Of a DNA stretch of 64,000 nt, positions 35,637-43,677 are shown piece by piece (position 1 is the first letter of the stretch; each line of letters starts with the position of its first letter). The position numbers and the translations under genes were made by a program. This DNA comes from an uncultured Eubacteriales bacterium (GTDB lineage Bacteria; Bacillota; Clostridia; Christensenellales; Borkfalkiaceae). A model generated the notes under the pieces. The model was not told where the DNA came from and made no database searches. It saw only the letters and a program-made list of their open reading frames with translations. The stretch covers positions 186,001 to 250,000 of the forward strand of contig CAJLRM010000005.1 in assembly GCA_905209085.1 (NCBI GenBank), written 5' to 3'.

Positions 35637-37773
35637 AATAGACCTCCAATTCCCCGCAGGATACGAATTTTTGCCTGCCGCCCGGAGTTCCGATGATTCG
35701 GATGCCTTCGCAGGCGACGGGTTGCGTCAAAAGAAAGGTATACATTTCTCCGTTTTCCCCGAATTCGGCGTGCGTACTGCCGTTCGGATAAAGCGGCGAC
35801 GCGGTGAATCCCACTCTCGTCCATACGCCGTCCACGAGCGCCTCGACGCGCAAACTGCCGTCCGCAAACCAGCCGCCCTGATCCCACTGCGCGCCCTCCT
35901 GAAAGACGATGCGCTTTACGGAAAATTCCCGGGAGAAAGTGTAGCCGTAATAATCCTCGAAATTCTTATCGATTTCCTTTCCGTTGCCGTCATAGCCCAG
36001 GAAAGTGTCGTTCTGCGACTGCAAATCGCCCGTGAAATAATTTCCGTCGCAGATGACGCCGAGGTTATGATTGCCGCCGTTGCCGCTGCCCCAAGGAGAG
36101 GGAACGGATCCGATCACCGTTGCGGCGGGCGTACGGGACAGATTCAAAGAGGCATCCGAGTAATATTCTTCCTCGCTGCATTCCGTCACCGCATAGTCTA
36201 CGGCGTGCCACTTGCCCGATTCCTTGCTGACGAGTCTGAGCGTATGTTTTCCGTCCGAAAGTCCCCGCACCTTTTTCAGGGTCTGCGCATACGACATGGA
36301 GATAAAGCGGGATGCCGTGTACGTTTCCGCAGACTTTAAAGAAACGTCCCCGTAGGATTTCCCGTCGATAAACATCTCGAACGTGCCGCCGTTTACCGAA
36401 GTACAGCCTTTAAGAGCTATTTGCGTACCGCTGAACGTCAATTCGGCGGAATCGCCCGCGCGCACCGTTCCCGCGCCCTTTCCGTTCAGATATTTCGAAT
36501 TATGGAAGAAAGACATTCCTGAAAATTCCCATGCTTTGTCTGAGGCAGGAATCTTTTTCTTGTATAACGTATCGTCCGTTTTCGGTTCGAACGCTCTATC
36601 TCGTATTTCGTATACGGCGGCCTCCCCTTCGCCCGTAATTCTGCCGCCCGCGGAAAGGAGGATCTCTTCCCCGAAACGCAGGCATTTTTCCGCGATTCCG
36701 CTGATCGTATCGTCGGGAAGTCCGGGACGGTTTGTATTTTGATAGACATTTCCGGACTTTTCCAGAAGGTCGGCGGGAAGCCCCGATTCGCCGCACGCCG
36801 CCCCCATGATCGTCGCCGCAGTCGCCGCGTTGCAGTCGTTGTCGTACCCCGCCAAAACGGCGATTTCCACCGTCTTTTTAAAGTCGTTCTCCCCGTACAG
36901 AATACTCATCAGCGTCGAAGCGAAGTTGATTTGACTGTCTATATTGACGTACGGTTGATACGCGTTGTTTATGTAAAATTCCCGATGGAGAATATTTCTT
37001 GCCGCGCGCCAGTCGGAAGGATTCTCTCTGTGCACCTCTTTGACGCGCAAGGCGGTGGCATACGTTTCCGAATCTGCGGGAAAATACTCCATCACCGTGT
37101 CCACGGCGCTTATGACGTCCGACGTAAAAAACGCTTCCGAACAAAGCATCGCGTAAAAGGCGGCATTGGTCAAAACGGCCCCGTCGCCCACGGCGGCCAT
37201 CCACCACTCGGTGCGGGTCTTTGCGTTCAAAAGCATACCGGGCGTAATCAGTCCGAACACCTCGCATTCGATCTGCGCGTCGATGTCCCGCCAATCTTTA
37301 TTGTATTCTTTACTTCCCGTTTCGGGGGGCAGAAGACCGCTCATCATCAGGCCGCGGGCGGTGTAATTCCCTTCCCAGATATAGTCCTGAAAATGATAGA
37401 GCCATTCCTCGGGCATATCCGCATAAGTGATGTCGTTGGCGCCGTAGACGTCCATCATGTGCAGGAACACCCATTCGAGGCTGGTGTCGTCGTCCGTGAC
37501 ATACTGTTTCCCCACCACCCAATCCACCGTATCCGAAGGATTGGGAGTATCCGTATAGACAAATTCTGTGGGAAGCCCCGTAAAATTGCCCCAAAGAGCT
37601 CCCGTCCATGCTCCTTTCAATTTATCGCGATATGCCGAGCGCGTCAGCGTCCTCGCCGTCGAAGCCGCCTCCGCAGTCCTTTCGGGAATCGAAAGGGCGA
37701 CCGCACGGCAAAGGGGCGCCGCCCCCAGCGATACGGCCAAAATTCCCGCCGCAAATCTTGTTTTTCCCGTCAT
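35629..37773 (-). CDS. Secreted ADP-ribosylglycohydrolase-fold enzyme with C-terminal binding module
   Basis: This 714-residue protein has a signal peptide (about 1-37) without lipobox. Residues 42-375 form a PF03747-type domain: first metal motif TDDDTSLEW (Asp94-96, Thr97), second motif GYDNDCNAAT (Asp311, Asp313). The usual GDTDTNAA thereby has Cys314 where Thr normally helps bind Mg, an odd but shared feature with the cytosolic copy. Residues about 410-714 are the beta-sandwich module seen again in the next gene. The fold normally cleaves N- or O-glycosidic bonds of ADP-ribose; an extracellular copy with a binding module may act on another furanosyl glycoside. ATG 37773 has GGAGG. Confidence 0.82.
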   Translation of the reverse strand: MTGKTRFAAGILAVSLGAAPLCRAVALSIPERTAEAASTARTLTRSAYRDKLKGAWTGALWGNFTGLPTEFVYTDTPNPSDTVDWVVGKQYVTDDDTSLEWVFLHMMDVYGANDITYADMPEEWLYHFQDYIWEGNYTARGLMMSGLLPPETGSKEYNKDWRDIDAQIECEVFGLITPGMLLNAKTRTEWWMAAVGDGAVLTNAAFYAMLCSEAFFTSDVISAVDTVMEYFPADSETYATALRVKEVHRENPSDWRAARNILHREFYINNAYQPYVNIDSQINFASTLMSILYGENDFKKTVEIAVLAGYDNDCNAATAATIMGAACGESGLPADLLEKSGNVYQNTNRPGLPDDTISGIAEKCLRFGEEILLSAGGRITGEGEAAVYEIRDRAFEPKTDDTLYKKKIPASDKAWEFSGMSFFHNSKYLNGKGAGTVRAGDSAELTFSGTQIALKGCTSVNGGTFEMFIDGKSYGDVSLKSAETYTASRFISMSYAQTLKKVRGLSDGKHTLRLVSKESGKWHAVDYAVTECSEEEYYSDASLNLSRTPAATVIGSVPSPWGSGNGGNHNLGVICDGNYFTGDLQSQNDTFLGYDGNGKEIDKNFEDYYGYTFSREFSVKRIVFQEGAQWDQGGWFADGSLRVEALVDGVWTRVGFTASPLYPNGSTHAEFGENGEMYTFLLTQPVACEGIRIIGTPGGRQKFVSCGELEVYCA

Positions 37774-37861
37774 TTTTTACCTCCTTTCGCTTATCAAGCT
37801 CTTGTTTTTTCTTCCTTTTTTATTTTCTTTTGCATATAGATCTTTCGTTTTTCGTCCTCTT

Positions 37862-38938
37862 TTATCTTGTTTTATACAGTTCCCGCTTTTTATAGAGAGC
37901 GACAAACCGCTCCGCCATCTCCGCAAAGGAAAACTCCCGATGACCGCGGAGATATGTCTGAAATTTATCGTGGAAGGGTCTGTACCAATAGGCGGGAATT
38001 TTATCCACGCCCAGGCAGGCGCCTGCGATGCTTCCCACCGTCGCTCCGTTGCAGTCGTTATCCAAACCGATGGCTATGGAAGAGGAAATATTTTTCGTAA
38101 AATCTCCTTTTCCCAGCGCCAGAGCGAATACCACCGCGCACATATTGTTGATGGTGTGCACGCAGTGCATATCGGAAAATCTCTCGTCGATCTTTTTTCT
38201 CGCGTCGAGGTAGTCCTCTATCTTTTCGCTTTCTTCGAAAGCCCAATAGAGCTGTCTTTTCAGCTCGCAGTCGGGAAGCAGATTCGCCGCCGTGACCGCC
38301 GCCTCCAAAGGCTCCGCCGCCGTAAAAGCCGCAGCGACCGCCCCCGCCGTGAACATCTCGCCGTAAATCCCGTTATTCCGATGCGACAGCCTTGCGTCGT
38401 TGAAACAAAGCTTTGCCGCAGCCGACGGATCCCCCGCGCAGACATACCCGAACGCATCTCCCCGAATCGCCGCGCCGATCCATTCGTTATAGGGATTTTC
38501 CCCGCAGATTTCGGCGGCCTTTCCCGCATTGAGTCCGTTGAGAGCCTGCTCCTCCGCCGTACACGCATACGGCAGCAATTCTTTCCAGATCGCGGCGGTA
38601 TCTTCCAGCGTATACTCAAAGCCGTATCTTTCCAAGAGGAGCAAATTGAGCGCCACATAGGTAGTGTCGTCGTCCACAGGCGCGCAACAAAGCCTGTCGC
38701 GCCCATAGTTTTTCCTTGCCTCCACGTCGTATTGCAAACCTTCGGGATTTTCTATTTCCGTCCAATAGTCCTCGGGGGGATACGTCATCCCGCCCGCCGC
38801 CGCTATTTCCCGCATTTTTTCCACGGAAAAATTTTCGACGGGCACCCCCAATATGCACCCCGCGCATCTGCCGTATAGAGCTCCGAGCATCTTTTCCCTG
38901 AGCGTTGTGTCGGAAAGGGGAAATTCTGATTTTTGCAT
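37862..38938 (-). CDS. Cytosolic ADP-ribosylglycohydrolase-family protein
   Basis: This 358-residue single-domain protein has no signal peptide. It opens with EKMLGALYGRCAGCILGVPV, typical of the family, and has metal motifs VDDDTTY (Asp89-91, Thr92) and GLDNDCNGAT (Asp293, Asp295, Cys296). The second motif departs from GDTDTNAA exactly as in the secreted neighbour. ATG 38938 is about 10 bases from AGAGG; an in-frame TTG at 38956 is part of that site and is rejected. It is the first gene of the surface cluster, so it may process inside the cell what the exported enzymes release outside. Confidence 0.88.
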   Translation of the reverse strand: MQKSEFPLSDTTLREKMLGALYGRCAGCILGVPVENFSVEKMREIAAAGGMTYPPEDYWTEIENPEGLQYDVEARKNYGRDRLCCAPVDDDTTYVALNLLLLERYGFEYTLEDTAAIWKELLPYACTAEEQALNGLNAGKAAEICGENPYNEWIGAAIRGDAFGYVCAGDPSAAAKLCFNDARLSHRNNGIYGEMFTAGAVAAAFTAAEPLEAAVTAANLLPDCELKRQLYWAFEESEKIEDYLDARKKIDERFSDMHCVHTINNMCAVVFALALGKGDFTKNISSSIAIGLDNDCNGATVGSIAGACLGVDKIPAYWYRPFHDKFQTYLRGHREFSFAEMAERFVALYKKRELYKTR

Positions 38939-38974
38939 ACTGCAATTACCTCTCAATTAATTTTTTAAAACCTA

Positions 38975-39003
38975 TTGACAACTTTGTATTTTTATTTTAT
39001 AAT
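38975..39003 (+). promoter_or_regulatory. Consensus sigma-A promoter of the divergent AraC gene
   Basis: TTGACA, 17 bases, TATAAT. The -10 ends only six bases before the ATG at 39010, so the expected transcript begins at or next to the start codon. Confidence 0.85.
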
Positions 39004-39027
39004 ATTTTTATGATAAATTCAACGCAA
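38999..39027 (-). promoter_or_regulatory. Probable promoter of the ADP-ribosylglycohydrolase operon
   Basis: Minus strand TTGCGT, 17 bases, TATTAT. Its -10 overlaps the -10 of the divergent AraC promoter by five bases, so only one can be open at a time. The -35 is weak, as expected for an activator-dependent promoter. Confidence 0.5.
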
Positions 39028-39942
39028 AATCAATCAAATATTATGCAGAATCAGTCAGTTCCGTTTTTTTCAGAGAATCGCACTTTTACCGACGAAGCGC
39101 CGTTTTTTCCCGAAAAGGGATTGTGGAAACACATTCCCGACGCAAGACTGAGTTTCATGCACGAGCACAATTTTCTCGAAATCGGCTTTATGGAAAAGGG
39201 CGCGGGATTATTCAACGTCGACGGAGATGTCTACCACGTACAGGAACCTTGCTGTTCCATCCTCTACGCGGGAATGCTGCACAGTGCTCAAAGCGACAGG
39301 GAAAATCCTTCCGAATGGTATTTTCTCTACATAGACGCGGGAAAAGTTCTCCGCCACCTCGACGAAACCTCCTTAAAGAGTTTAAAAGCTTTTCATTATC
39401 CTCAATATTCCTTTCCCGCCGTTCTCACCAGACGGGAATATCCCGAAATCTTCTCTCTTGTAAAGATGATCGAGGAAGAAGCTACCGCGCATAAAGAACG
39501 CTGTAATGAAGTCGCGGAGGGGCTTTTATTTTCTCTGCTCATCCTCCACGGCAGACTCATGGTTCAAAAGACGGAAGAACCGCGCGATAACGGAGAAACC
39601 TTTCGCAAAATCAGCAAAGCGATCGACTTCATACACAACAATTATATGGAGAGTATAGCCGTGGAGCAGCTTGCGGATATGTGCTATATCAGTCAGCCGA
39701 CTCTGCGCCGTTCCTTCCTTGAATTTACGGGATGCGCGCCCCTGGAATATGTGCATAAGGTGCGCATTCACAACGCCGCCGTCATGCTGCTCTCTTCCGA
39801 ACGTTCCGTTCTCGACATTGCGGGAAGCACGGGATACACTACCCTGTCCAGCTTCAACAGGCAATTTTTCAAACACTTCGGAATGTCGCCGCGGGAATGG
39901 AAAAAAAGCGAAAAGAAGAAACAACCCGTCGGCGGAAACTGA
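39010..39942 (+). CDS. AraC-family regulator of the surface ADP-ribosylglycohydrolase cluster
   Basis: About 310 residues, with an N-terminal cupin-like sensor (about 25-150, FMHEHNFLEIGFMEKG) and a C-terminal double helix-turn-helix (about 205-300, VEQLADMCYISQPTLRRSF, then LDIAGSTGYTTLSSFNRQF). ATG 39010 is adopted; codons further upstream cross a consensus promoter. No Shine-Dalgarno precedes 39010 or the next ATG (39043), suggesting a leaderless mRNA. Its divergent position makes it the likely regulator of the four minus-strand genes. Confidence 0.88.
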   Translation: MINSTQNQSNIMQNQSVPFFSENRTFTDEAPFFPEKGLWKHIPDARLSFMHEHNFLEIGFMEKGAGLFNVDGDVYHVQEPCCSILYAGMLHSAQSDRENPSEWYFLYIDAGKVLRHLDETSLKSLKAFHYPQYSFPAVLTRREYPEIFSLVKMIEEEATAHKERCNEVAEGLLFSLLILHGRLMVQKTEEPRDNGETFRKISKAIDFIHNNYMESIAVEQLADMCYISQPTLRRSFLEFTGCAPLEYVHKVRIHNAAVMLLSSERSVLDIAGSTGYTTLSSFNRQFFKHFGMSPREWKKSEKKKQPVGGN

Positions 39943-40591
39943 TTTTTTCAAAATTCCGTCTTAAAGCAGGCTTTCAAATATTTAGCGCGAATAAAAGTTT
40001 GCCTCTTTCGCTGCGTGGAAACCTTCCCTTTGCTCGGATATAGACTTCCTTTCAGATTTTACGGCTTTATTCCTTTAAAATTTTGATTTTCCGCTCCTTT
40101 CGTTTACAGAAAACGGAAACGTTCCTAAGCGGAACAAAAAGTCGTACACGGATAATCTGAAAACGAAAAAAGCCGCACGAACTTGTATTCGCGCGGCGTT
40201 TCTTTCTTATAGGGATCGCTTAGAAACGCATTTCCCTATAAAAAATCACTTGTCCCATTTTTTAACGCTTCTTTCCCTGTCGAGCGGCACCGTTTTTCTC
40301 ACTTTCCTAACGCGGAAAATTTATAAAAAGTCATAACGATGCGTCAACTCCTAAGGTCCATCTCCTTTTAAGGGTATGAGTATAAGCAACGGCGCCGTTC
40401 GCGCCGGAAAAAAGTCACCGCATTTACGGCGCCGAAGCCGAAAATCGTTTTCGGCGTTCCCCCGCCCGCTCTTCACGAAGCGACCTAAGGCGTGCGTGCG
40501 GCTATCCGTTTTTATGACTTCAATCGCCCGAGCTGCGCCCGCATTCTATTTATCGAGAGTCCTCTTGTTTTCCCGGCTTCTTCCGAGTGAA
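39943..40591. other. Convergent intergenic region
   Basis: It lies between the AraC gene and the Gfo/Idh gene tail. It holds the bidirectional terminator at 40164-40208 and a weak hairpin TATAGGGA/TCCCTATA around 40210-40243. A 73-codon frame at 40376-40597 is basic and lacks a ribosome binding site, so it is not called. Nothing else is recognised. Confidence 0.5.
40164..40208. terminator. Bidirectional terminator
   Basis: GCCGCACGAA, six-base loop, TTCGCGCGGC, flanked by AAAAAA on the left and TTTCTTTCTT on the right. On the minus strand the one mismatch becomes a G-U pair. Confidence 0.7.
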
Positions 40592-40638
40592 AATTAAAAA
40601 ACAAGGGCAGGAATTGCGTTCGACGCATCCCTGCCCTT
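40592..40638 (-). terminator. Terminator of the Gfo/Idh/MocA gene
   Basis: Minus strand: AAGGGCAGG pairs with CCTGCCCTT, with an inner TGCGT/ACGCA stem, then TGTTTTTTAATTTT. It starts right after the stop codon. Confidence 0.8.
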
Positions 40639-40645
40639 TCCTTTT

Positions 40646-41920
40646 TCAGACGTTTTCGTGTATTTTGACAAGTTTGCCGCCCGCCTTGCGCGATTCCTCC
40701 GCACAGATTCCGATCAGATGGCTTTCCACGGACTCTTCGAGCGAAGTCGTCGTTTTTTCACGACCGCAAAGCACCTCGTATAACTCTCTGACAAGCCCGT
40801 AATCGCCGCCTCCGTGACCATACCCGCTCTCGTTCAGCGCGCTCAATCCCAGCGCCCGTTTTTCGCCGCCAAAAGGCTTTACTTCTATGACGTCCCGCGT
40901 TTCGTCCAAGACCACCTCGCCCGTGGTGCCGTAAAATTTCATAATTCTGCCGCCATCCGCCGTGAACGCCGTCATCGTCAGCGTGGCTTTGACGCCGTTT
41001 TGAAAGGTCATCTGCGTCAGCTGATGATCTACCACGTCGTTGTCGCAGGCAAAGACGCACCTTCCGTAAGGACCGTTTTTTATCGCTTCTCCAATCGCTT
41101 CCTCCGTCAAAGGGAGCGCCATGGTAAGCACGTTATACGGCCAGCAGTTTTCCGGGCGTCCTTGCTTTTTCCATTTCTCTATGTAAAGCGTTTTGGCGCT
41201 GTACGGACAGCTGTCGAGGTATTTACAGTCCAAACAGCGTTTTGCAGCGCCTTCGGGCGCGTTGACCGAGGTGAAATAAGTCAGATCGCCCACCGAGGAA
41301 ACAGACTCGCATTTCGCCCCCGCAAAATGTTGAAGAAGATCGAGATCGTGACAACACTTGGCGAGAATCATGGGCGTAGTGTCCTCGGCGCGCCGCCAGT
41401 TTCCGCGCACATAGCTGTGCGCCTGATGCCAATACGCCACCTGTTCGATTGCCTGTATCGCCACCAGCCGCCCCACCGCGCCTTCTTTTAACAGTTCCTC
41501 CACCTTGCGGAAGGCGTTTGCGTACCGCAATACGTGGCAGACTAATACCTTTCCCCCATATTTTTTCTGCGCCTCTAAAAGAGCAAAACACTCTTCTTTT
41601 TTGTCTGTAACGGGCTTTTCCAGCAGAATGTCATACCCCGTTTTCAACCCGGCAAGGCACTGCCGCACATGGTCGGCGTCCAAAGTCGTCACCGTGAGCA
41701 AATCGGCGCGTTTTTCCTTAAAAAATTCCTCCTCGCTCGAAAATCTGTTTTCCCGGGGCACCTGAAAAATCTGACCGTATTTTTCCAATTTTTCGGGACA
41801 GATGTCGCAAAGCGCAACGACCTTGTACCGATCCTTCCCCTCCAAAAACAACCGTCCGTAACTTTCCGCCCCGCGCGCTCCGCAGCCCAAAATTGCCACC
41901 GTAAAAATTCTATCCGCCAT
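40646..41920 (-). CDS. Gfo/Idh/MocA-family NAD(P)-dependent oxidoreductase with Cys cluster
   Basis: This 424-residue cytosolic enzyme has an N-terminal Rossmann domain (VAILGCGARGAE at 8-19), the family motif LEKPVTDKK with the conserved EKP lysine, and a C-terminal alpha/beta domain. An insertion carries four cysteines in CLDCKYLDSCPY plus another nearby, a feature of a subgroup that may bind a metal. The family oxidises or isomerises sugars and inositols, or uses NAD-based hydride transfer in glycoside hydrolysis. AAGGAG precedes ATG 41920. It is a single gene with its own promoter and terminator, behind a same-strand AraC gene. Confidence 0.9.
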   Translation of the reverse strand: MADRIFTVAILGCGARGAESYGRLFLEGKDRYKVVALCDICPEKLEKYGQIFQVPRENRFSSEEEFFKEKRADLLTVTTLDADHVRQCLAGLKTGYDILLEKPVTDKKEECFALLEAQKKYGGKVLVCHVLRYANAFRKVEELLKEGAVGRLVAIQAIEQVAYWHQAHSYVRGNWRRAEDTTPMILAKCCHDLDLLQHFAGAKCESVSSVGDLTYFTSVNAPEGAAKRCLDCKYLDSCPYSAKTLYIEKWKKQGRPENCWPYNVLTMALPLTEEAIGEAIKNGPYGRCVFACDNDVVDHQLTQMTFQNGVKATLTMTAFTADGGRIMKFYGTTGEVVLDETRDVIEVKPFGGEKRALGLSALNESGYGHGGGDYGLVRELYEVLCGREKTTTSLEESVESHLIGICAEESRKAGGKLVKIHENV

Positions 41921-41969
41921 AGTTTCTCCTTTTCCGTCCCCTTTTCGACGGAACTCGTCTTATAATACT

Positions 41970-41998
41970 ATTATAGCAAACCGATTTTACGTTTTCCA
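41970..41998 (-). promoter_or_regulatory. Probable promoter of the Gfo/Idh/MocA gene
   Basis: Minus strand TGGAAA, 17 bases, TATAAT, 50 bases before ATG 41920. The weak -35 fits activation, possibly by the AraC protein encoded just upstream. Confidence 0.6.
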
Positions 41999-42020
41999 GC
42001 CTATTAACGACAAATTTATG

Positions 42021-42815
42021 TCAAATATTGATTTGTTTTTTGAAAGAAGAAAGGCGCGGGCTTTTACCGAATTCCTTTTTATAAGCGCGGTAAAAAGTGT
42101 TTGCGCTTTCAAACCCGCATTCGTAGGCGATTTCAAGTACATTTTTGTCTGTGTTTTCTTGGAGCAGGCGCTCCGCCTGTAAAGCGCGAAGACGATTGAC
42201 GTAATGATTCCAATTTTCTCTAAGATAGGTATGCAGAAGCCGGGACAAGTGTTCCCGCGAATATCCGAACCGGCGACTCAGCACCGTCAAAGACAAATCT
42301 CCTCTCGCATTGGCCTGCGCATAGCGCAGAATCTCGCAGACGAGAGTGGAACGCTTATCTTCCCGTTTTTCCTCCATGGGCACGCTTTCCGCCAAATTCC
42401 CCAATAAGATGTCCGTCGCCCCGCGGAACACCATATGCGCATTGTCCTTTTCTCTCTCCGCGCCACAAAGAGTTAAAAGAGTTTCCAGCAAAGCGTAGTC
42501 GGAAAAAGAAAAGAACTTGGGAAAAGTACGGCCGCTTTTCGCCCCGAAAAAGTCTTCAAAATAGCTTTTGTCGCCGAGCAGGACATAGACCAAAGAGCCT
42601 GCGTCCCGATAGGAGTGAACGCAAAAACTATCGGCAAAGCACGCCTGACCCGTTGAAAGCAGTCGGCACTCCCCGTCCAGATTGACTTCCGCGCATCCCT
42701 TTTCCACAAAGACGAATTCGAGCGCGCTGTGAAAATGCGCCGCACCGTACAGGATAGGTCTATGCGCAAACAAATAATATCCGCGTCCTTCTGCAGGAAG
42801 TTCGTAATAACTCAT
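42021..42815 (-). CDS. AraC-family transcriptional regulator
   Basis: This 264-residue protein has an N-terminal cupin-like domain (AHFHSALEFVFVEKGCAEV at about 27-45) and a C-terminal double helix-turn-helix (about 165-260, LSRRFGYSREHLSRLLH, then YECGFESANTFYRAYKKEFG). I chose ATG 42815 (MSYYEL): GGAG is 10 bases upstream and a near-consensus promoter at 42894-42922 lies inside any longer frame. It probably controls the Gfo/Idh gene that follows after 100 bases. Confidence 0.9.
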   Translation of the reverse strand: MSYYELPAEGRGYYLFAHRPILYGAAHFHSALEFVFVEKGCAEVNLDGECRLLSTGQACFADSFCVHSYRDAGSLVYVLLGDKSYFEDFFGAKSGRTFPKFFSFSDYALLETLLTLCGAEREKDNAHMVFRGATDILLGNLAESVPMEEKREDKRSTLVCEILRYAQANARGDLSLTVLSRRFGYSREHLSRLLHTYLRENWNHYVNRLRALQAERLLQENTDKNVLEIAYECGFESANTFYRAYKKEFGKSPRLSSFKKQINI

Positions 42816-42893
42816 CGCATCTTTTCTCCGTCTTATTTTCAAAGGGTCCCAATCCTTTCGTCCAAAAAAAAGAATCGGCTCTTCCCGACGACA

Positions 42894-42922
42894 ATTATAG
42901 CACAGGTAAAATTGCAAGTCAA
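42894..42922 (-). promoter_or_regulatory. Sigma-A promoter of the AraC gene
   Basis: Minus strand TTGACT, 17 bases, TATAAT. Confidence 0.8.
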
Positions 42923-43020
42923 CGATTAGAAAGAAGAACGGATTTTTGAAAGGGGATAACAAATCTGAAAAATCGAAACTCGCCGGAATAAGAAAAGAAA
43001 TCTTGGCAATACTCTTTGAC

Positions 43021-43084
43021 GGAGAAGATAAATAAAAAGGAGCATTGCGCGGCAGATTTTCTCCGTTTCTACCGCGCAAGTATG
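43021..43084 (+). promoter_or_regulatory. Structured ribosome-binding region of the coat-like gene
   Basis: A strong AAAGGAG (43036-43042) lies 46 bases before the start codon. Between them TTGCGCGG (43045-43052) pairs perfectly with CCGCGCAA (43072-43079). Folding this helix brings the Shine-Dalgarno to about 11 bases from ATG 43089. The 19-base loop (ATTTTCTCC) can also pair with upstream GGAGAAGAT (43021-43029), a pseudoknot-like alternative. Confidence 0.55.
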
Positions 43085-43088
43085 GAAA

Positions 43089-43544
43089 ATGAAACTGAAT
43101 CAGAAAGAAACCCAGCTTATCACCGAACTTAAAAACCAGGAACAGCTTTGCATCCAGAAATATGATTTTTATGCGAAGCAGGCAAAGGATCCCGAGCTGA
43201 AAAATTTATTCAAGACGATCGCCAAACACGAACAGCAACATTTCGATATGTTGGAAAACTTGTTGGGCGGTACCCTTCCGCAGATTAAAAATCATGAGCC
43301 TCGCGCCGTAAAATACGAACCGCAAGCCTCGCACAAAGGGACTCAGGAAGAAAAGGAGTTCGATAAATTCTTATGCACGGACATCATTGTCACGGAAAAA
43401 TACGTGGCAACGGACTACAACAACGATCTGTTTTACTTTGCGTCCACCGAAGTAAGAAACGTCCTCAACGCCATCATGACCGACGAACAAAATCATGCGG
43501 AAATGATCTGGAAATACAAAGTCGCCAATAAAATGGCGGCCTAA
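43089..43544 (+). CDS. CotF-like spore coat protein, ferritin-like helical fold
   Basis: This 151-residue, mostly alpha-helical protein begins MKLNQKETQLITELKNQEQL and contains two E-x(n)-ExxH-type helices (KHEQQHFDMLENL and DEQNHAEMIWKY), the arrangement of the coat F/ferritin-like family. In Clostridia such proteins are spore coat components. No strong ribosome binding site directly precedes ATG 43089; see the structured region upstream. An overlapping ATG at 43082 opens a 14-codon frame only. It is monocistronic, with a strong terminator behind it. Confidence 0.85.
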   Translation: MKLNQKETQLITELKNQEQLCIQKYDFYAKQAKDPELKNLFKTIAKHEQQHFDMLENLLGGTLPQIKNHEPRAVKYEPQASHKGTQEEKEFDKFLCTDIIVTEKYVATDYNNDLFYFASTEVRNVLNAIMTDEQNHAEMIWKYKVANKMAA

Positions 43545-43571
43545 AACGTCGCAACATTTGCATCTATTCCT

Positions 43572-43608
43572 AAAAGAGCCGAATCGTCAAAGCGATTCGG
43601 CTCTTTTT
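43572..43608. terminator. Bidirectional terminator
   Basis: AAAAGAGCCGAATCG, six-base loop, CGATTCGGCTCTTTT, then TAAA. It serves the coat-like gene on the plus strand and the seven-gene operon ending at 43678 on the minus strand. Confidence 0.9.
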
Positions 43609-43677
43609 AAATTCCAAAGCTCCTTAAAATCCACACTTTTTTATCGGGAAATATTTTAGCCTCGCAATTCGTTTTCC

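Noticed and set aside
40376..40597. 73-codon plus-strand frame
   Set aside because: No ribosome binding site, and it runs into the terminator of the Gfo/Idh gene.
42816..43079. 88-codon N-terminal extension of the AraC gene
   Set aside because: It contains a near-consensus promoter and the hydrophobic part has no match to AraC proteins.
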